NCBI RefSeq assembly: GCF_902498065.1
Contig: NZ_CABVIR010000008.1
Coordinates: forward strand, 248,001-312,000
Length of the DNA: 64,000 nucleotides
From: Pseudomonas fluorescens
GTDB taxonomy: Bacteria; Pseudomonadota; Gammaproteobacteria; Pseudomonadales; Pseudomonadaceae
Direction of reading: 5' to 3'
Positions 35,517 to 43,103 of this stretch are shown here, one piece after another. Made by a program: the position numbers and the translations under genes. Under the pieces are notes generated by a model. It saw only the letters and a program-made list of their open reading frames with translations, was not told the DNA's origin and did no database searches. Within the stretch, counting starts at the first letter, position 1. The number at the start of each line of letters is the position of its first letter.

Positions 35517-36615
35517 AGGATTTGACCGTTACGTACTTGAGGAGAAATTCACTGTTTTGCGCCGGCCCGCGGTACACCTCGATGGCATCCGCCGGCAGCG
35601 CTTGATCGATGTAGGTTTCCACCGAAGACACGCGAATTGCACGCATCCCCGGGTCGTTGACGAAGCTCTGCAACGCCGCCACTTCGGCACTGCTGGCACC
35701 GCCCATGCGCCAGGACTGTTCAAGCACGCCGCTGCGCTGTTTGCCGTTACTGTCCAGGCCTTGCGCGATGTCGTAGTTGCGCCGCGAGGCATAGAAGCCG
35801 GGATAGGCCTCGTCCGCCGCGCGGTCGAACACCTGCGCTTGCTGGATGGCCAAGCGCACATCCTCGGGCAGTTGCAGTTCGAGCAGATCGTCGTAGCCGC
35901 CCTGCACCACCAGCAGATTGGAACCTCCATAAACCTGCTCGCCATGACCGTCTGCGGTCAAGTACTGATCACCGCAGTAACTGAGCACGGCGTCGCCGAT
36001 GAAGCTTTGGCCGACACTGTGAGTCACCACATCGCTCAGGTCTTGCTCCAACACCACACCTTCGGTGAACAGCGCCTTGGCATCGGGCCTGCCGAGGATC
36101 GCATCGAATTCGTCGAGGTTCTGGATCACCTCCTGACCGCGTCCGGCGCAGGCATGGATCGGTTTCAGGCGAATCGGGCCGCTATAGAGCAAATGCTCCG
36201 CTGCCGGACGTGCATCGTCGAGGGAGAACACGCTCAGACCATCGAGCACCACGCTGCGCACCCGTTCGGAAAACAATGGCGACCAGCCGTGTGGAGCAAC
36301 AGCGTTTTTATTGCGCAGGCCGTGGCTGATGGCTTTGGTGCAGATGAAATCATGTTCGACATAGCCCCCCCACAAATCCTTCGGGCCTTTGACGCCCAAT
36401 TGCCGCGCGGCAGCAGCGCCGACCAGGGTTTGGGTTGGCAGCAGATAAAGATCACAGCCTGCGTGGTGTTCGGGGTCGTAACTGCCGCCGAATTTGAACC
36501 CGAGAACCTGCGCCAGCCAACGGGCCAATGCGCGATTGGTGTCGACTTCATGCTGTGGCGCGTCGGGCCGCACCGAATGGGCGACTACCAGTTTATTGCG
36601 GTTTGTTGGGGTCAT
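35506..36615 (-). CDS. DUF3182 family protein (possible ATP-grasp enzyme)
   Basis: A 369-aa cytoplasmic protein seen in pseudomonads as DUF3182. Segments GPIRLKPIHACAGRGQEVI, EGVVLEQDLSDVVTHSVGQ and DGHGEQVYGGSNLLVVQGGY look like the lysine/glycine-rich nucleotide loop and metal region of an ATP-grasp ligase, though this was judged by eye only. It is coupled to the downstream hydrolase gene, so ligation and hydrolysis of a common acyl or amide substrate is a reasonable guess. Function not established. Confidence 0.8.
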   Translation of the reverse strand: MTPTNRNKLVVAHSVRPDAPQHEVDTNRALARWLAQVLGFKFGGSYDPEHHAGCDLYLLPTQTLVGAAAARQLGVKGPKDLWGGYVEHDFICTKAISHGLRNKNAVAPHGWSPLFSERVRSVVLDGLSVFSLDDARPAAEHLLYSGPIRLKPIHACAGRGQEVIQNLDEFDAILGRPDAKALFTEGVVLEQDLSDVVTHSVGQSFIGDAVLSYCGDQYLTADGHGEQVYGGSNLLVVQGGYDDLLELQLPEDVRLAIQQAQVFDRAADEAYPGFYASRRNYDIAQGLDSNGKQRSGVLEQSWRMGGASSAEVAALQSFVNDPGMRAIRVSSVETYIDQALPADAIEVYRGPAQNSEFLLKYVTVKSYDG

Positions 36616-36923
36616 GCGTCCCCCTTCAATCGGCGCTCGATGAATGTAGTGGGAGGGGTGCAGAGATCAGGCCAAGGGCTCCCGTATTGAAACCTTCGAC
36701 AATTCAATCAGTTGCCGAATGGGTAATAGCACTGAGCCTGTCTCATTCTGCACGACTGCTCGTTCACTCCCGGCATTTTGCACGACTCACGCGATACGCA
36801 AGGTCATTGTGGGAGCGAGACCGGCTTGCCGGCGATTGCGGTGGATCAGTCGAAATAAACGCTGAATGTTATGGCCTCATCGCGAGCAAGCTCGCTCCCA
36901 CATTTTGATCGGCGGCATTCTGG
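36616..36923. other. Intergenic region upstream of the DUF3182 gene
   Basis: A 308-bp gap between two minus-strand genes. It contains two 14-bp direct repeats, CATTCTGCACGACT at 36744-36757 and CATTTTGCACGACT at 36774-36787, 30 bp apart, and a REP pair at 36808-36902. The repeats lie 130-170 bp before the DUF3182 start and could bind an activator. No gene was seen. Confidence 0.6.
36808..36902. repeat. REP pair, mixed variant
   Basis: Left TGTGGGAGCGAGACCGGCTT with a different core (CCGGCTTGCCGG) and right GAGCAAGCTCGCTCCCACA. The two arms belong to different REP subvariants, unlike most other pairs here, which may reflect recombination or independent insertion. Confidence 0.8.
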
Positions 36924-37916
36924 CTAACGAGCAACGTTTGAGGGCGTCACTCCAAACCGCGCCCGATAATCACTCGGTGCCAACCCGGTAATCTTTCTGA
37001 ATGTCGCGCGAAACGCGCTCGGGTCCTGATAACCCACGGTCCAGGCAATGTGGTCGATGGTGCCGTTGGTGAACTCAAGCATTTCCCGGGCCTTGCCGAC
37101 CCGCAAATGCTGGCAGTACTCGGTGGGTTTCAGCCCGGTCGCAGCGCGGAACCGGCGCAGAAAGGTCCGCTCTTCCAGCCCTGCCCGTTCGGCCATGGTC
37201 GTCAGCGAAACATCGGTCGCGCCGGTGCTTTGCAGCCAATGCTGAACCTTGAGAATCGAGGCATCGCCGTGGCTGAGGATCGGTGAAAAGTTGCTGCCAC
37301 ATTCACTTGCACTGTCGCTGTGTTCCACCACCAGAAACCGTGCGGTGCCGGTGGCGATGCTCGGCCCCAGCAGCCGGTCCACCAGGCGCAACCCCAGCTC
37401 GGACCAGGCCATCAACCCGGCCGTGGTGATCAGGTCGCCGTCATCGACGATCGGCGTATCGGCCTTGAGCTTGATCGCGGGATAACGCTCGGCGAAAGTC
37501 TTGGCCGAGCTCCAGTGGGTGGTGGCGCTGCGGCCGTCGAGCAGGCCGCTTTCAGCCAATAGAATCGAACCCACACAGACGCCGCCGAGGGTCGCGCCCT
37601 GTGCATGTTGCTGACGAATCCAGCTCAGCAAGCCTTGCGGTGCCTGGCCTTCGAAAAAACCGCCAATCGACGGAGGGATCAACACCGCCACCAATGCGCC
37701 GTCCGGCGCGGGATGACTGTCATAGACGCGCTCGGGCACCTGATCGCCATCGACCTGCCAATGGCTGACCCGCAGCAGCGGCAACTGCGCCGACTGATGC
37801 TCGGCGGCAATCCGATTCGCCACCCCGAACAAGTCCGTCAGCCCGTGCACCGCCGCCATCTGCGCGCCGGGATAGATCAACACGCCCAGCTCGGCGATTG
37901 CCCTTGGTGCGTCCAT
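36924..37916 (-). CDS. GlxA-type transcriptional regulator (DJ-1/PfpI domain plus AraC HTH)
   Basis: A 330-aa regulator. The N-terminal DJ-1/PfpI-like domain (ELGVLIYPGAQMAAVHGLTDLF; GGVCVGSILLAESGLLDGRSATTHW with the nucleophile-elbow Cys) senses an unknown ligand. The C-terminal AraC DNA-binding part has MAERAGLEERTFLRRFRAATGLKPTEYCQHLRVGKAREML and VGYQDPSAFRATFRKITGLAPSDYR. The ATG at 37916 is preceded by a purine-rich GGGGGA. It is divergent from the isochorismatase-family gene and probably regulates it. Confidence 0.9.
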   Translation of the reverse strand: MDAPRAIAELGVLIYPGAQMAAVHGLTDLFGVANRIAAEHQSAQLPLLRVSHWQVDGDQVPERVYDSHPAPDGALVAVLIPPSIGGFFEGQAPQGLLSWIRQQHAQGATLGGVCVGSILLAESGLLDGRSATTHWSSAKTFAERYPAIKLKADTPIVDDGDLITTAGLMAWSELGLRLVDRLLGPSIATGTARFLVVEHSDSASECGSNFSPILSHGDASILKVQHWLQSTGATDVSLTTMAERAGLEERTFLRRFRAATGLKPTEYCQHLRVGKAREMLEFTNGTIDHIAWTVGYQDPSAFRATFRKITGLAPSDYRARFGVTPSNVAR

Positions 37917-38018
37917 TGTCAGTTTTCCCCCTTCAATTGTCGGTGCGGCCAATCCTCGAACGGCCCTGCGCAGCCAATACTTCATTCCACACCCAACACA
38001 TACTTCGAGGAAACAGTC

Positions 38019-38567
38019 ATGGCCAAGCAAGCACTCATCGTAGTTGATATCCAAAACGACTACTTCCCTCAAGGCAAGTGGCCGCTAGTCGGCGCCGACG
38101 CTGCTGCGGATAACGCCGTGCGTCTGCTCAAAGCGTTTCGCGATGCCGGCGACGCGGTGGTGCACATTCGCCACGAGTTCACGTCCGACGAAGCGCCGTT
38201 CTTCACCCCCGGCTCCGAAGGCGCCAAGCTGCACCCCAAAGTCCTGAACCGTGCCGACGAGCCGGTGGTGCTCAAGCACTTCGTCAACTCGTTCCGCGAA
38301 ACGGAACTGCAGTCCATTCTCGACGAACAAGGCATCAAGGAACTGGTGGTGGTCGGCAGCATGAGTCACATGTGTATCGACGGCATCACCCGCGCGGCCA
38401 ACGACCTCGGTTACAGCGTCACGGTGATCCACGACGCCTGCGCCTCCCGTGACCTGGAGTTCAACGGCCTCACCGTTCCGGCCGCCCACGTTCACGCTGC
38501 CTTCATGTCGGCATTGGGCTTTGCCTACGCCAGCGTAATCTCTACTAACGAGTTTCTGGCTGTTTGA
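38019..38567 (+). CDS. Cysteine hydrolase, isochorismatase family
   Basis: A 182-aa cytoplasmic hydrolase. The catalytic Asp is in LIVVDIQNDYFPQGKW, and the nucleophilic Cys in VVGSMSHMCIDGITRAA. Members cleave isochorismate, nicotinamide, biuret or other amides, and the substrate here is not assignable. GAGG lies eight bases before the ATG. It is divergent from a GlxA-type regulator across a 102-bp intergenic region, a frequent arrangement where the regulator controls the enzyme. Confidence 0.9.
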   Translation: MAKQALIVVDIQNDYFPQGKWPLVGADAAADNAVRLLKAFRDAGDAVVHIRHEFTSDEAPFFTPGSEGAKLHPKVLNRADEPVVLKHFVNSFRETELQSILDEQGIKELVVVGSMSHMCIDGITRAANDLGYSVTVIHDACASRDLEFNGLTVPAAHVHAAFMSALGFAYASVISTNEFLAV

Positions 38568-38577
38568 AACGAAGGAC

Positions 38578-38606
38578 CTGTGGGAGCGAGCCTGCTCGCT
38601 CCCACC
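38578..38606. repeat. Minimal REP hairpin
   Basis: GTGGGAGCGAG-CCTG-CTCGCTCCCAC: the two arms are joined directly through a four-base loop, giving one uninterrupted 11-bp stem. It looks like a REPIN whose centre was deleted. Placed 10 bp after the hydrolase stop it could act in 3'-end formation, although no T-run follows. Confidence 0.85.
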
Positions 38607-38661
38607 GTCGTGCGTGGAAAGAAAACACTTTTGAACCCACAGTTCCCAGAGCCCGAAAAAT

Positions 38662-38719
38662 CTCACGCGTGAGCTATTGAGGGTTGCCAGATTTGCCTGT
38701 AGTGTTTCTCACGCGTGAG
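38662..38719 (+). promoter_or_regulatory. Twin CTCACGCGTGAG palindromes flanking the yjfI promoter
   Basis: Two identical, perfect 12-bp palindromes (38662-38673 and 38708-38719), centres 46 bp apart, end 24 bp before the yjfI ATG. Between them lies a weak sigma70-like pair, TTGAGG at 38677-38682 and TAGTGT at 38700-38705 (17-bp spacer). One palindrome therefore abuts the -35 and the other would cover the start site, the geometry of a repressor operator pair. I do not recognise the sequence as the site of a known regulator. Confidence 0.7.
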
Positions 38720-38742
38720 TTTTTCACAACGAGGTCAGCACC

Positions 38743-39432
38743 ATGAACAGCAGCTCTCCATCAGATCCGTCTGCCGGGTCTGTGACCGATTCAGCGAGCC
38801 GCAAGGGAGAGCGCTCGAAACCGTCCGCGAAAAAACCGTCGAGCTTCTACATGAAGCAGATGCGGGCGGGCCTGGGGGCCGCCGGTTATGTGAAACACGA
38901 GACTTGGGTGCTTCCCGAAAACCGAAGCCTGCTCAAGCAGATGGAGAAACAGCTACGCCAACCGATTCGGGCTGGCTCATTCATGTCGGAGAATTACATG
39001 AGCGCAGGTAACAACTGGAACATCGATCGCCTCTACAGCGCCCTTCAAGCCCTGGACGAAGTGGTCTCGAACGACATCACCCTCTCCCTCGTTCAAGGCT
39101 CCGAGTCCAGCATCAAGCTGGAAATGAACGACTTCGGTGGCTTGCCGATTTACATCGCGGTGGTGGGCGACCAGATCATCGTCGATACCGTGCTGGTCGA
39201 CGTCGAGTCGATCAAAGACGTGCCGGCCTTCAATGATGCCGTGTTGCGCAGCCGGGAAATGTTTCCGCTGTCGTCGATCGGTATCGAGTCCATGCCCAAC
39301 GGGCAGGTCGTTTACAACATGTTTGGCGCACTCAGCTCCGACTCGAGCCTGACCAACGTCGTGACCGAGGTCAAAACCCTCGTCGACAACGTGCAGCGCG
39401 CCAGCGAAGCCTTCGAACGTTTCTTCAATTAA
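38743..39432 (+). CDS. yjfI: YjfI (DUF2170) protein with N-terminal basic extension
   Basis: A 229-aa protein, first gene of the yjf operon. Residues about 85-229 are DUF2170 (NNWNIDRLYSALQALDEVV, FGGLPIYIAVVGDQIIVD, FPLSSIGIESMPNGQVVYNMFGALS), which fits E. coli YjfI (about 133 aa). The first 85 residues are extra: a Ser/Pro/Lys-rich tail, then MKQMRAGLGAAGYVKHETW and LPENRSLLKQMEKQLRQ. A strand followed by helices recalls a ribbon-helix-helix DNA-binding segment as in MazE-like DUF3018 antitoxins. It could thus bind the twin palindromes upstream; this is inference. Confidence 0.85.
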   Translation: MNSSSPSDPSAGSVTDSASRKGERSKPSAKKPSSFYMKQMRAGLGAAGYVKHETWVLPENRSLLKQMEKQLRQPIRAGSFMSENYMSAGNNWNIDRLYSALQALDEVVSNDITLSLVQGSESSIKLEMNDFGGLPIYIAVVGDQIIVDTVLVDVESIKDVPAFNDAVLRSREMFPLSSIGIESMPNGQVVYNMFGALSSDSSLTNVVTEVKTLVDNVQRASEAFERFFN

Positions 39433-39457
39433 TTATTCGGGAATCAGGGAATATCCA

Positions 39458-40156
39458 ATGACTCAGTCCATCTGGAGCAAATTGTTCACCGCACTGCGTG
39501 GCGGCGCCAACGAAGTCGGCGAATCGATCGTCGACCAACAGGCCCTGCGCATCCTCGACCAGGAAATTCGCGATGCTGACAGCGCGCTGGCCAACGCCAA
39601 GCGTGAGTTGGTGACCATCATGGCCAAGCACAAACTGTCGGCCGATCGCGTCAGCGAGTACAACGCCAAAATCAAGGACCTGGAATCCAAAGCCCTGGCC
39701 GCGATCCAGGCGAACCGTGAGGATCTGGCACTGGAAGTGGCCGAAGCCATTTCGACCCTGACCAATGAACTGGATGTCGAGCAGAAGCAGGCCACTGAAT
39801 TCGGTGGTTATGCGGAAAACATGCGCAAAGACATCACCAAGGCTGAAAACCGCATCAAAAGCCTGCGCCAGCAAGTGGACATGGCCAAGGCCCGCGAAAG
39901 CGTACAGAAAGCACAGGTCAGCGCGTCCATCGCCAGCGGCGGCGCCAATGGCAAACTGGAAACCGCCGTCGGTACGTTGAATCGCTTGCAGGCCAAGCAG
40001 CAGCAACGTGCCGCGGAACTGGAAGCCCAGGACCAACTGGCCGATGCCTCGACCGGTACCGACCTGGAGCGCAAACTGCGCGAAGCCGGCATCACGCCGG
40101 ACGCGGGCAGCGCCAACGCGATCCTGGAACGCCTGAAGCAGAAATCGGCTGAGTAA
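39458..40156 (+). CDS. yjfJ: PspA/IM30 family protein (YjfJ-like)
   Basis: A 232-aa, mostly coiled-coil protein that polymerises on stressed membranes. The N-terminal amphipathic helix is SIWSKLFTALRGGANEVGES; long heptad-rich helices follow (residues 25-180, LRILDQEIRDADSALANAKRELVTIM, YAENMRKDITKAENRIKSLRQQV). The C-terminal AGITPDAGSANAILERLKQ is a short helix typical of YjfJ-type PspAs. It lies 25 bp after yjfI. It likely stabilises the inner membrane as the effector of this operon. Confidence 0.9.
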   Translation: MTQSIWSKLFTALRGGANEVGESIVDQQALRILDQEIRDADSALANAKRELVTIMAKHKLSADRVSEYNAKIKDLESKALAAIQANREDLALEVAEAISTLTNELDVEQKQATEFGGYAENMRKDITKAENRIKSLRQQVDMAKARESVQKAQVSASIASGGANGKLETAVGTLNRLQAKQQQRAAELEAQDQLADASTGTDLERKLREAGITPDAGSANAILERLKQKSAE

Positions 40157-40180
40157 CCCACTCAGTCGCAGATACATAAC

Positions 40181-40271
40181 CTGTGGGAGCTAGCCTGCTA
40201 GCGATTACGGTTTGTCAGGCGACATTAATGTTGACTGACACTCCCTCTTCGCGAGCAGGCTCGCTCCCACA
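40181..40271. repeat. REPIN within the yjf operon, one arm with a compensated core
   Basis: A 91-bp inverted pair between pspA and the rhomboid gene. The left unit reads GGGAGCTAGCCTGCTAGCGA where the usual core is GAGCCTGCTC; two changes restore base pairing (CTAG/CTAG), so the hairpin is preserved. The right unit keeps the standard GAGCAGGCTC. It may terminate or stabilise the upstream yjfI-pspA message, separating it from the downstream genes. Confidence 0.88.
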
Positions 40272-40310
40272 TGGCTTTGCGTTGCAATTCCGATTGATAC
40301 GAGGTCAAGG

Positions 40311-40874
40311 ATGGATGCCCTGAAGGGTTTCAAGACAATCGCCAGCCTCGCCATTTTCATGGTGGCGCTGCAACTGCTCAATGTCGCGACCGGCTACAGC
40401 CTTGTGGCCTTCGGCCTGGTGCCGAGAACCGTCCACGGATTGGTCGGCATCATCACGTCACCCTTTTTGCACGCATCCTTTGCGCACCTCAGCGCCAACC
40501 TGATTCCCTTCCTGATTCTGGGTACCTTGGTCATTGTCGAGGGGCTCAACCGGTTCCTCACCGTCAGCGCGATCATCATTCTGCTGGGCGGTTCGCTGGT
40601 CTGGCTGTTCGGATTTTCCGGCGTGCACATCGGTGCCAGCGGCTGGGTATTCGGGCTCTGGGCTTATCTGCTGTCCCGCGCCTGGTTTCACCGCAGCTGG
40701 GGCAACCTGATCACGGCCAGCGTCGTGGCATTGCTGTATGGCGGCCTGGTTTTTGGCTTTCTTCCGCGCCAGGGTGTGTCCTTCGAAGGGCATCTCTTTG
40801 GTGCGCTCGCCGGATTTATTGCAGCCAAAGTACTTTTCTCTGCGCCGCGCAGCAGGTTTAATGCCGCCGGTTAA
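40311..40874 (+). CDS. Rhomboid-family intramembrane serine protease
   Basis: A 187-aa protein with about six transmembrane segments. Catalytic features: HASFAHLSANLIPFLILG (HxxxN oxyanion motif), the serine motif HIGASGWVFGLWAYLL (GASG) and a downstream catalytic-His segment FEGHLFGALAGFIAAKVLF. SD GAGG lies six bases upstream of ATG. It cleaves transmembrane substrates within the inner membrane. In the E. coli yjf operon there is no rhomboid at this place; here it lies between the PspA homologue and a K+-channel gene, suggesting a role in the same membrane-stress response. Confidence 0.92.
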   Translation: MDALKGFKTIASLAIFMVALQLLNVATGYSLVAFGLVPRTVHGLVGIITSPFLHASFAHLSANLIPFLILGTLVIVEGLNRFLTVSAIIILLGGSLVWLFGFSGVHIGASGWVFGLWAYLLSRAWFHRSWGNLITASVVALLYGGLVFGFLPRQGVSFEGHLFGALAGFIAAKVLFSAPRSRFNAAG

Positions 40875-40946
40875 CCGCACTTGAGCATTCAGACGCCGAG
40901 GCGATAACGTCGCCAAGGAATGAATACCCACGGAGTCAGGGACGCA

Positions 40947-41981
40947 ATGTCGATTTTCCTTTTACTGCGCATGTATGCCTCGTCCCTCTTCCACCGATTC
41001 GGCTGGGCAGGACTGGTCATTGCCTTGGGCGTGCACCTGACCACGGCGTATCTGGGCCTGGTGTTGCTGGGCGAACAGCACCTCACCGCCCCCGCCACGT
41101 TTACCTACTTCTATCTCACCACCACGCTGACCGTAGGCTATGGCGATCTCGCGCCACAGACATCGGCGGGGCGCATTTTCGTGGCCACCTGGGTCATGCT
41201 CGGCGGCATTGCGCTGCTGACGGCCGCCATCGGCAAAACCACCAGCAGTGTTATCGATGTATGGAGAAAAGGCATGAAGGGCAAAGGTGATTACACCGGC
41301 AAGGTCGGGCATACGGTGCTCATCGGCTGGGAAGGTGCGTCCAGCGAACGGGTCGTCGAATTGTTGCTTCAGGATGAAACCTCGAACGACAACCTGATCG
41401 TCATTTGCGATTGCACCCTTGAAGAAAATCCCATGCCCGGCCAGGCAGCCTTCATCAAGGGCGAAAGCCTGTCCTCGGTGGCACTGCTATTGCGTGCCGG
41501 CGTTCCCGGAGCCGAGCGCGTGCTGGTGCGAACCCATTCAGACGACCTGACCCTGGCCACCGTACTGGCGGTCAATCAGCTGAAACCTGTCGGGCATGTG
41601 GTCGCGCATTTCAACGACAGTGAAATCGCCGCACTCGCCAGCGCCTACGCTCCCAGCCTGGAATGCACGTCAAGCATGGCCATCGAGATGCTCGTGCGCG
41701 CCTCCCAGGACCCGGGTTCGTCCGTGGTCATCAACGAATTGCTGTGCGTGGGCCAGGGCGCGACCCAATACCTGATGAAACTGCCCGAGACGTTTAACGC
41801 GACGTTCGGCGATCTGTACACGCAGATGAAAGAACGTCACAACGCCACCCTCATCGGCTATCGCGCCAAGGGCGCCCGACAACCATCGATCAACCCGCCC
41901 GGCGCGACGCGCATTGACGGCGGCGAGCTCTTCTACATCGCCTCCACTCGCCTCAAGGAAATCTCCAATGGGATGGTTTAA
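40947..41981 (+). CDS. K+-channel family protein with RCK-like cytosolic domain
   Basis: A 344-aa two-helix channel. The first helix is GWAGLVIALGVHLTTAYLGLVLL; the pore loop carries the K+ filter TTLTVGYGDLAP; the second helix is GRIFVATWVMLGGIALLTAAI. The cytosolic part begins GHTVLIGWEGASSERVVELL, an RCK_N Rossmann domain, with further RCK-like segments to the end. The ATG at 40947 is preferred to one at 40920, which lacks a spaced SD. Its 3' end overlaps the DUF2491 gene by 14 bases. Confidence 0.88.
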   Translation: MSIFLLLRMYASSLFHRFGWAGLVIALGVHLTTAYLGLVLLGEQHLTAPATFTYFYLTTTLTVGYGDLAPQTSAGRIFVATWVMLGGIALLTAAIGKTTSSVIDVWRKGMKGKGDYTGKVGHTVLIGWEGASSERVVELLLQDETSNDNLIVICDCTLEENPMPGQAAFIKGESLSSVALLLRAGVPGAERVLVRTHSDDLTLATVLAVNQLKPVGHVVAHFNDSEIAALASAYAPSLECTSSMAIEMLVRASQDPGSSVVINELLCVGQGATQYLMKLPETFNATFGDLYTQMKERHNATLIGYRAKGARQPSINPPGATRIDGGELFYIASTRLKEISNGMV

Positions 41982-42642
41982 GCAGTTGATGGGGCTTGAG
42001 GCCCCGAACGCGAATACAGAGTCGAAATGGACAGCCAACCAAACCCAACCAGCCACCGGCCCGTTGGGTCTGGCGCTGGGCAAAGGCGTAATGTTCGACA
42101 CCACGCTTAAATTGTTGCTCGACGAAAAAACCTCGGTGGCCATTCCCGGCTCCCAACAGGTCTGGAGCAACGGCACCATTGACCTCGGGCAGTCGACCTG
42201 GCTGTCGCGCTATTACATGAACGACGAAGACTACTGGCTGCAAGTGCACACCACCGGCGATATCGCTGGCCAGATCGAGTCGGTGATCCTGTTCAACTAC
42301 CTCAGCTACATCACCATCAGCAGCGAAGCGGAGCTGCGTCGGCTGGCAGGCCCGCAAAGCTTGATCGGGCTGCCGACCTACACCCACAACGGCGTCGAGT
42401 ACACCCGCGAATGGGGCACCGAAAATGGCCAGACAGAACTGGTGGCGTTGAGCGAACAGCTGAACAATCCGGAAGAGTCCTACAGTATCGAGCACCGTTC
42501 GATGCTGTACGCCCGCGAAACCGGTCTGACCGACCGTCGTGAGTTCCTGCTGTTTTCCGTCGAAGAAGACGCCGAAGGCACGATCAGTTTGAGCACTTCG
42601 TTGGGCATTTCGCTGTACACCACCGACCTGAACACTTTTTAA
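41968..42642 (+). CDS. yjfK: DUF2491 protein (YjfK-like)
   Basis: A 224-aa soluble protein, MGWFKQLMGLEAPNANTE at the start, then PLGLALGKGVMFDTTLKLLL, DLGQSTWLSRYYMNDEDYWLQVHTTGD and a C-terminal RREFLLFSVEEDAEGTISLSTS. It matches the YjfK family by position and general pattern. No catalytic residues were identified. ATG at 41968 overlaps the channel stop; AAGGA lies nine bases upstream. Unknown role in the yjf system. Confidence 0.83.
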   Translation: MGWFKQLMGLEAPNANTESKWTANQTQPATGPLGLALGKGVMFDTTLKLLLDEKTSVAIPGSQQVWSNGTIDLGQSTWLSRYYMNDEDYWLQVHTTGDIAGQIESVILFNYLSYITISSEAELRRLAGPQSLIGLPTYTHNGVEYTREWGTENGQTELVALSEQLNNPEESYSIEHRSMLYARETGLTDRREFLLFSVEEDAEGTISLSTSLGISLYTTDLNTF

Positions 42643-42656
42643 AAAGGAAGAAACCC

Positions 42657-43085
42657 ATGCTAGAAGCGCTCTCCGTCTCCCTGAACAAAGCCGCCGTGTT
42701 CGGGTTTGTTGCGTACATCGTCGGCGCCGCCGTGCTGTTCGCGCTGTTCCAGTTCATCTACACCCGCCTCACCCCGCACAAAGAATTCGAACTGATCCGT
42801 TCGGGCAACGTCGCGGCCGCAATCGCCTTGGGCGGCGCCGTCATCGGTTTCGCCATTCCGGCCAGCAACGTGATTGCCTACTCGATCAGCATTCTCGATT
42901 TCGTCGTCTGGGCAGTCATTGCGGCATTCGTGCAATTGCTGGCGTTCCTGATGACCAGCCTGGTGCTCAAGGGCACCTCCGAGCGCATCAAGAAAGGCGA
43001 AATCGCCGCCGGTATCTACGTGGCAGCCGTGGCCATCAGCGTCGGCATGTTGAATGCCGCCTGCATGACCCCTACCTCGAACTGA
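42657..43085 (+). CDS. yjfL: DUF350 membrane protein (YjfL-like)
   Basis: A 142-aa inner-membrane protein with four hydrophobic helices: VFGFVAYIVGAAVLFALFQFIY, NVAAAIALGGAVIGFAIPASN, ILDFVVWAVIAAFVQLLAFLM and IAAGIYVAAVAISVGMLNAA. The IALGG segment is typical of DUF350. It lies 14 bp after DUF2491 and 18 bp before the lipoprotein gene. DUF350 proteins recur with PspA and ATP-grasp enzymes and may form a small channel or scaffold; the function is unproved. Confidence 0.88.
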   Translation: MLEALSVSLNKAAVFGFVAYIVGAAVLFALFQFIYTRLTPHKEFELIRSGNVAAAIALGGAVIGFAIPASNVIAYSISILDFVVWAVIAAFVQLLAFLMTSLVLKGTSERIKKGEIAAGIYVAAVAISVGMLNAACMTPTSN

Positions 43086-43103
43086 TCGCGCACGGAGCTC
43101 CCG

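Noticed and set aside
36924..38072. Longer 382-aa form of the GlxA-type regulator
   Set aside because: The extra 52 N-terminal residues include MREVVVLDINYDECLLGH, which is the complement of the divergent hydrolase start region; the 37916 ATG has a purine-rich SD and gives a normal family N-terminus.
38674..38707. Sigma54 promoter for the yjf operon, as in the E. coli psp operon
   Set aside because: GGTTGCCAGATTTGCC looks similar at first, but the invariant GG and GC dinucleotides do not have the required 10-bp spacing.
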